Positions 37,701 through 43,700 of a stretch of 64,000 nucleotides of DNA are shown piece by piece. The notes under the pieces are model-generated. The model was not told where the DNA came from, made no database searches, and was given only the letters and a program-made list of their open reading frames with translations. How positions within the stretch are numbered: the first letter of the stretch is position 1; every line of letters begins with the position of its first letter. Position numbers and translations under genes: made by a program. Source of the DNA: Adiantum capillus-veneris. Lineage: Eukaryota; Streptophyta; Polypodiopsida; Polypodiales; Pteridaceae. The DNA lies in the NCBI GenBank assembly GCA_014529385.2, contig CM043958.1:92036435-92100434 (forward strand). The letters are read 5' to 3'.

Positions 37701-40700
37701 TGTAGGGAACTTGATGTTTACCTTAGCCAAAACGCTAGCCAACGGCTCCATGGCTCCTTTCTGAGCCTCTTGCTCAATAGCCTGCTGTAGCAGAATAGGA
37801 GAGAGCTTTACTGGAGAAGGTGATCTGGAAGATGTGGAACCAGATGAAGGAATGGGTGATGTATGTGGAGGTATAGGTGATGAGGTTGATGGACTTCTAC
37901 TAGGTACCAAAGGTCGTCTTGTGTTATAGTACTTCAGAGGGCTCAGTAGTGCGCTTTGACGCTCGACTGACCGCCTTGTATGTGTCATGCAGTGACCACA
38001 AATCCAACCAACCTTTGGGCAAGAAAACCTTGAACTGGCTGAAGCCTGGTCTAGACTCTACTAGACCAGGCTAGTGACTAGACCAGGGGTGGACCAGGGA
38101 CGAGGAGGACTAGACCAGGGTCAAGAGGACTAGACCAAGACGAGAGATGACTAGGGCTGCTGGACCAAGGCGAGAGATGACTAGGGCGAAGGAGGACTAG
38201 AACAGTTGGACCAGGTGAGAGGAGAACAATGCAACTCAGGGTCGGCGAAGGTAGGCAAGGTAGGCGAAGCTAGATAGACTCAACTAGCTTCAAGATTTGC
38301 ACCTCACAGAGTGAGATTTCAGTTGAGGTCCCACCGTGATCGCCAAAATGAGAGCACCTGTAGCGCGGATAATGTGTCGTGCTCTCTACAATGGGTGGTC
38401 CTCAGTGCAATGTGCGTGACAATCTCACTCAAACAGACTGAAAAGAAAGGAAACAATAGACATCAACACAGCTCACAAAGACACAACAGCAGACCAGAAC
38501 ATATGGCTCGACTATCTCAAAGAACCGGTACAAACTCTGGCGTGGCAGCACACTCAGCTACAGCCCAAGACTCACAGGTACAATGGGGGTGTCGAGGCTC
38601 AGATGTGCAGGGATGGTGAAGACGTGCTCTGTGTATAGACTCACTCTAGACGACTACGTACAAGATCCCCATGACCAAACCGCTACTACTCATATATACA
38701 ACCATAAAGAGCCACCAACGGCTCATCAATGACAGCACCTAAGTCTATCTCCATTGAGTGGTGGTGGTGACCTGGCCACGATATCCACTAGACCACCGTA
38801 TCCGTGCCACGTGTCACTGCCCGACGAGTCCGTCCAGTGTGAACCGACCAATCAAAGACCAACTGTAAAGTCCAAAATAACTGTCCTGTGAAAGTGACAC
38901 TGTAGCCTGCTATACAGGCCTCGTGGCTTCCTCGATTGTCGTGGGGTGTGAACTGTCGTAGGTTCAATGCCTTCGTGCATTTTGTGCTGAAAAGTTCATG
39001 GACATGGTGAGGTCCGAGCCCCAGGGGTATGAGGCCGCCCACTAGCTAGCGGGACCAAAAATAGAGGTTTTTATTTCTAGTTCAACCACGGCGTGCCACG
39101 AAGGACAAGCACCCCAGTGAAGTTGGCTATTTGAACATTGCCTTAGCCACCTATTGCATATTACGTACAAGGGCTGAGACACCTAGGATGTGTGTCATGC
39201 TCCTAGCATGACATGCTTCACAATACCGCCAAAGTAGTCCGTGTCAACGTAGGATGCTGTGAGGGGGTTTCAAGGATAAGGTCCCTATCACACTCAAGCA
39301 TTGGACACGACTATAAAAGACCCATTTGGGTACCCTTCTAGTGACACATGGCATACACAGTTTACAATTTAAATTCTCACAGTTTCTTTCAGCTAATGGG
39401 CTTAGGCCAAATGTAATTAAAGCGGGTCCAATGGAAGCGGATGCAACTCTGACGATTGACACCATGCAATCAAACCCAGTGTTTCATCTTCATGTTTCTA
39501 CTTTTGCACTTGTCCACTATTGAGCATGAATGCATGAGGGGTCTGCCTTGGTCCGTTTCGGAGAACAACGGATAAGGTGTTAAGCTGACTAGGTTTTGCC
39601 ACCTCATCCCAACACATGTCCGAGCAGACATGATGACAAAAAAAGAGCCAATGAGTGCTCATGAAGAGATTGAGCCCTTGTAACCAATACAAGAGAGCAA
39701 TAAGCTCTAGGTGAATGTAATATTCATAGTGAGAGGATTTACCATCAGCTAATGATTACTGCTAAGATTGGTCACTTCATCCTCATGAATGGAAGCAACA
39801 ACTATTGGAACAATCATGATTCTCCTCTGTTTGAGACAATTGAAGGTCTTTTTCCTTGAGCAATGCTAAATGCCAATTCAAGAAGTGGGAGAAAAAGATT
39901 GTATCCTGCCACCTTGGCACACCCACTACCTCAAGACAAGCGACACCCACAAATGACATAACTACCTTAATTGCTAACCGACCAAGCACACCCACGAATG
40001 ACAACTATTTTGCCTAACCGGCAAAGTCATCGGTCACCGTCCATATTTGCGCCCTTGATCTCCAAATAGGACTGCAAGCATCTCATGTTTTTCCTTGCTT
40101 TGAGCCAATTGAAGGTCCTTTTCCTCAGACAATACTAAGCACTAATTCAAGAAGTGGCAAAAAAAGATTGCATCATACCACCTTGGAAAACCCATTACCT
40201 GCTTCTAAGAAATGACATAACTATCTTGCCCAACCAACAAAGTCACACCATCCATATATGCACCCTTGACCCATATTCAGACTCCTAGCTCCATTCTCGG
40301 TCAACAACATACTATCTAGCTGGTAGTTCATGCACACAGTTTTCTTCTTTGAAACTAAGTTGCAAGTACATGTATATTTCTGATGTAATTTTAACAAACT
40401 GATACAATTTACTAATTTGTAACTTAATATGCAATTGACACATATTAGTTTGAGTACTAACAAATCATTAGCTATAAATGGTCAAGATAATGGCGATTCT
40501 TTGCTTTTGCTAAGATAGAAGTTAACTTGATACAATAAGCTTGAGTATGAACATAAACCTTAACAAGCTAGCTTTATGTATCAAGTTCTAAGCAAATGTG
40601 TATTTGTAATGTAATTTTATTTCTTAGATTTGATGGGCTTTGCTCGCTTTTTTCTTTGCTCGAAAAAACTCGCTCGTTGTTTGGTAAAACTCTGGCTGAG

Positions 40701-43700
40701 TGTGTGGGTATGTCACTGATGCAGCACCATGCAGTGTCTCAGTCAGTAGAGTGGTGCACTCCTCCATTGAGAAGCATGTACCAGTTGTGCCAGTTGTGCC
40801 TTCCCATAGACGGTCCCGAATCTCCTCTGTATAAACGGAATCAGTCTCTGGTGTAAATGTATAACAGTGTGTGACCTGCCTCCTGATGTCTGGGTTGTAC
40901 TATACTGAAATGAAACGCACAGTGTCAAGAGAGCATGATCTACTGCTACGCCCACTGGCCTGGCTCCCACTATGAAATCCTGAATGCAAGGGACAAAGCT
41001 CGGTTGTGTCATAACATAGTCCACTATATTGGCCCCATGTCTGTGTGGAAAGCATGTGAAACCGGCTGCTCCATGAAATCACTGTAAGCCATTAAGTATG
41101 GCTAACCCATGTGTAGTCGTCGTCTCCATGAGGTATCTCCCATACTCCGTCTGCTCTCTATCATGTGAGCGTCTGTCAAGCCCCAAACTCACCCACATCC
41201 AGCTCTCTAAGCATCTCATCTAAAGTGTCGTAGAAGACTGTTTGAGAGTTGCCCGTTCGGGCATTGAAGTCCCCTAGGAGAATGATATCAGAAAACTCCC
41301 ATATGTCATCGTCTAGTATAGAGAAAGGCGACTGCCCTCTGGATGCAGCATATACTGACGTACTGGGAGGAAAGTAACATATGGCAATCTATAGAAATCA
41401 ACCTGTGTCAGCTCTACAGTCTCACCCACATGTATCTAGCATGCTCATCTCTCCGTACAATATGTAGTAGTGGTTGTAGCTCCTCTCTAAATAACACTGC
41501 TACTCCTCCTGAACCTTTACTCCCATGCTCAGATCTCATAGCTATTATGTGGGTTGTCTCCCATCTATATCCCACCACATGTGACATCACCTGCCCAGGG
41601 GCCTGGTGAGTCTCTGACAAGAATACAATGTCCCTGTCTCTGAAATTGTCCTCAAATGCACCAACGTCCAAACCTCATAGACCCATTACAATTCCAAGTA
41701 GCAATCTTCAGTGTTGTCCCATAGGTCTCGCACCGTCATGCAACGCGCCGTTCTACAAAATGAAGGAAATTTCTGCTCGCAAGTTTCCGTGTCCCCTTTT
41801 TAACAGGGCTTTAGGAGTGTCTCCCGAAGGAGTGGACTATAAACGCCAATGTGCCCATCCACAAATCTGGAGACAGTAATTATATTTGTTTCCTTGTTTC
41901 CCACGACTCTAATCCTCTGCTAGATGCAAGCCTCAATATCCTCCTGTGGGCTACATGGATACTACCAACTTACCTTCATCTTCAACCTAGAGATAAAGGA
42001 AACTTCTGCTAGCAAGTCCCTGTGTCTCATCTATTTAACAGGGCTGTGGGAGTGTCTCCCAAAGGAGTGGACTAGAAATGTCAACATGCCCATCGACAAA
42101 CCTGGAGAGAGGAATCACATTTGTTACCCTGTTTCCCACGACTCTAATTTTCTGCTGGACGCAAGCCTCCATATCCTCCTGTGGGCTACATGGATACTAT
42201 CAACTTGCTTTGATCTTCAACCTAGAAATAAAGAAAATTTCTGCTAGCAAGTCCCGGAGTCCCCTTTTGTTGCTCATCTGTTTCACAGGGCATTAAAAGT
42301 GTCTCCCAAAGGAGTGGACTATATACACTAATGTGCCCATCCACAAACCCGGAGAGAGGAAACATCTAGGTAGCTACAAGACCGTCACAATTAGCCAGCC
42401 GCCGCATGTTGGCCAAACACTTTTGGGCAGTGCTTGAGCCAAAGTTAAGCGTATACAGAGAGGGAAGGACCGGGGGCACCTGGCCAGGCTGAATTTCAGC
42501 AGGCCTTTTCCACCATTGACCTTATCTTCTCTCTACAATGCCCCATTGATCAGGTGAAGGTGCACAAGAGGAGACTTAATTGTTTCTTTGTGGATGTCCA
42601 AAAGTCTCCTGCACCAGAATAGCTATTCCAGCTCCTACATGTACTTAGAGACTTTGAGCACCATCCAAGACGGCATGAGGCATCTATACACTCTGCCACT
42701 TATGAGATCAAGCAACTACTGTCGCAAAAGTGATGATGTGACATTCCAACCGATCGTGAGTGATGCTGATGTGGCATAAACCGATTGTGAGTGATGCTGA
42801 TGTGGCACATCCATATGACTGCTGGCATGGCTAACCATACGCTGTTCCACAATTGCGCCCCAAATCATGGGCCAAGTGGCAGCAGCTTTCGGGCGACCAA
42901 TTTTGGCAACTTTTCAGTTCGGTTATTTTTGGAGCTTTTGGGGCGCCCAGCTTTTGGGACTCGCTGCTTTTCACCTGTGCCTTTAAATATGTGCCTTGGG
43001 AGAGGCTGTTGCAGATTCAGTGTATTGGTGTCCTACCTTAAGAGCAAAGAGGAACTTTGAGGGGAGTATGGATTGTCTAGATGCTTCTTAGCTCAATTCC
43101 TCATCGTCACATGAATAATACTTGATTACTCTCTGTTGACTTTTGGATCTAAACTTTAAGCTTCTTTCTATGAGAAGGCATAGTGATAATTGAAACAAAA
43201 ACCTAATGAAGAGGCTGCAACCTTTTCTTCACAAAACATGGCTCATACTAAATTTCTATAAGAACAGTGAAAATCTCAAACAAGCACCACCTATTTGGAA
43301 TCGTCCAGTTTGGCCATGGACTAGAATGTTCCCAGGGTGAGGATCTCCATGTACACAGCCATGAACAAAGATCATCTGAGCAAAAATCTCCACCAAAACT
43401 CTTGCCACCTGAAAGAAGAAATATTAGCCACAAAGCCTTACATGAAGAATATACACAACGAACTGGATGCATGCTCACCTTCTGAGGATCAATGCCTGCT
43501 GTACGAAGCACTTCGACATCATCAATCTGGTCCACAGACACACAGTCAGTACTCAGAAAGAATATATTCAGCCATTAACAACTGTATGCTTTCTACAACC
43601 ATTTTACATTGATATGGATCCCATGAGGTTGCAATGCTATTTTCAAATCTAAACACTCTCTCAAAGCTTTCCAGAAGCTGAGTTCTGACAGGCCTTCCAG

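Larger units (their letters stand above)
26998..38916 (-). mobile_element. Complete Ty3/gypsy LTR retrotransposon, 11.9 kb, Athila-like
   Basis: Two 556-558-bp LTRs (TGTAGC..GCTACA type) and a 5-bp duplication GGCCT define the ends. Coding is on the minus strand in the order gag, protease, RT, RNase H, integrase, which is Ty3/gypsy. FMDDFSTFS and the RNase H wording resemble Athila; no chromodomain follows integrase. An extra ORF region lies between integrase and the 3' LTR. All genes carry stops or frameshifts. The LTRs differ by about 18 substitutions plus a TA indel by eye (~3%), so the insertion is moderately old. It sits inside the kinase intron, in the same orientation as the gene. Confidence 0.95.
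19677..40692. mobile_element. Candidate ~21-kb terminal-inverted-repeat element with nested retrotransposons
   Basis: The left end (GAGGAATCCCAAAGACCGAG, then TTTTTCGAGCGAG) matches the reverse complement of the right end (GAGTTTTACCAAACAACGAG, then TTTTTTCGAGC). Weaker similarity runs about 130 bp inward, including CATAAAGCTAGC near 19785-19800 and its inverse near 40570. An 8-bp duplication flanks it and it cleanly splits one LINE-B copy. Subtracting later insertions leaves about 3.5-4 kb without a recognisable transposase, so it would be non-autonomous; an 8-bp target duplication would fit hAT. An alternative is a rearrangement between related sequences. Confidence 0.6.
11312..43290 (-). 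other. Giant (~31,979 bp) intron of the ABC1-like kinase gene
   Basis: Bounded by donor CAAATAG|GTGGTG at 43290 and acceptor ACTTTTGCAG ending at 11312. Phase 1 on the left and two completing bases on the right give ..GRFQIVLLDHGLY, which matches family spacing between the DPHxGN and LDHG motifs. It contains nested LINEs, a Ty3/gypsy element, a TIR element and satellites. It could instead mark a gene broken by rearrangement; spliced RNA would decide. Confidence 0.85.

Noticed and set aside
38930-38980. tRNA gene or SINE from a B-box-like AGGTTCAATGCC
   Set aside because: No matching A-box at the right spacing and no cloverleaf could be drawn.
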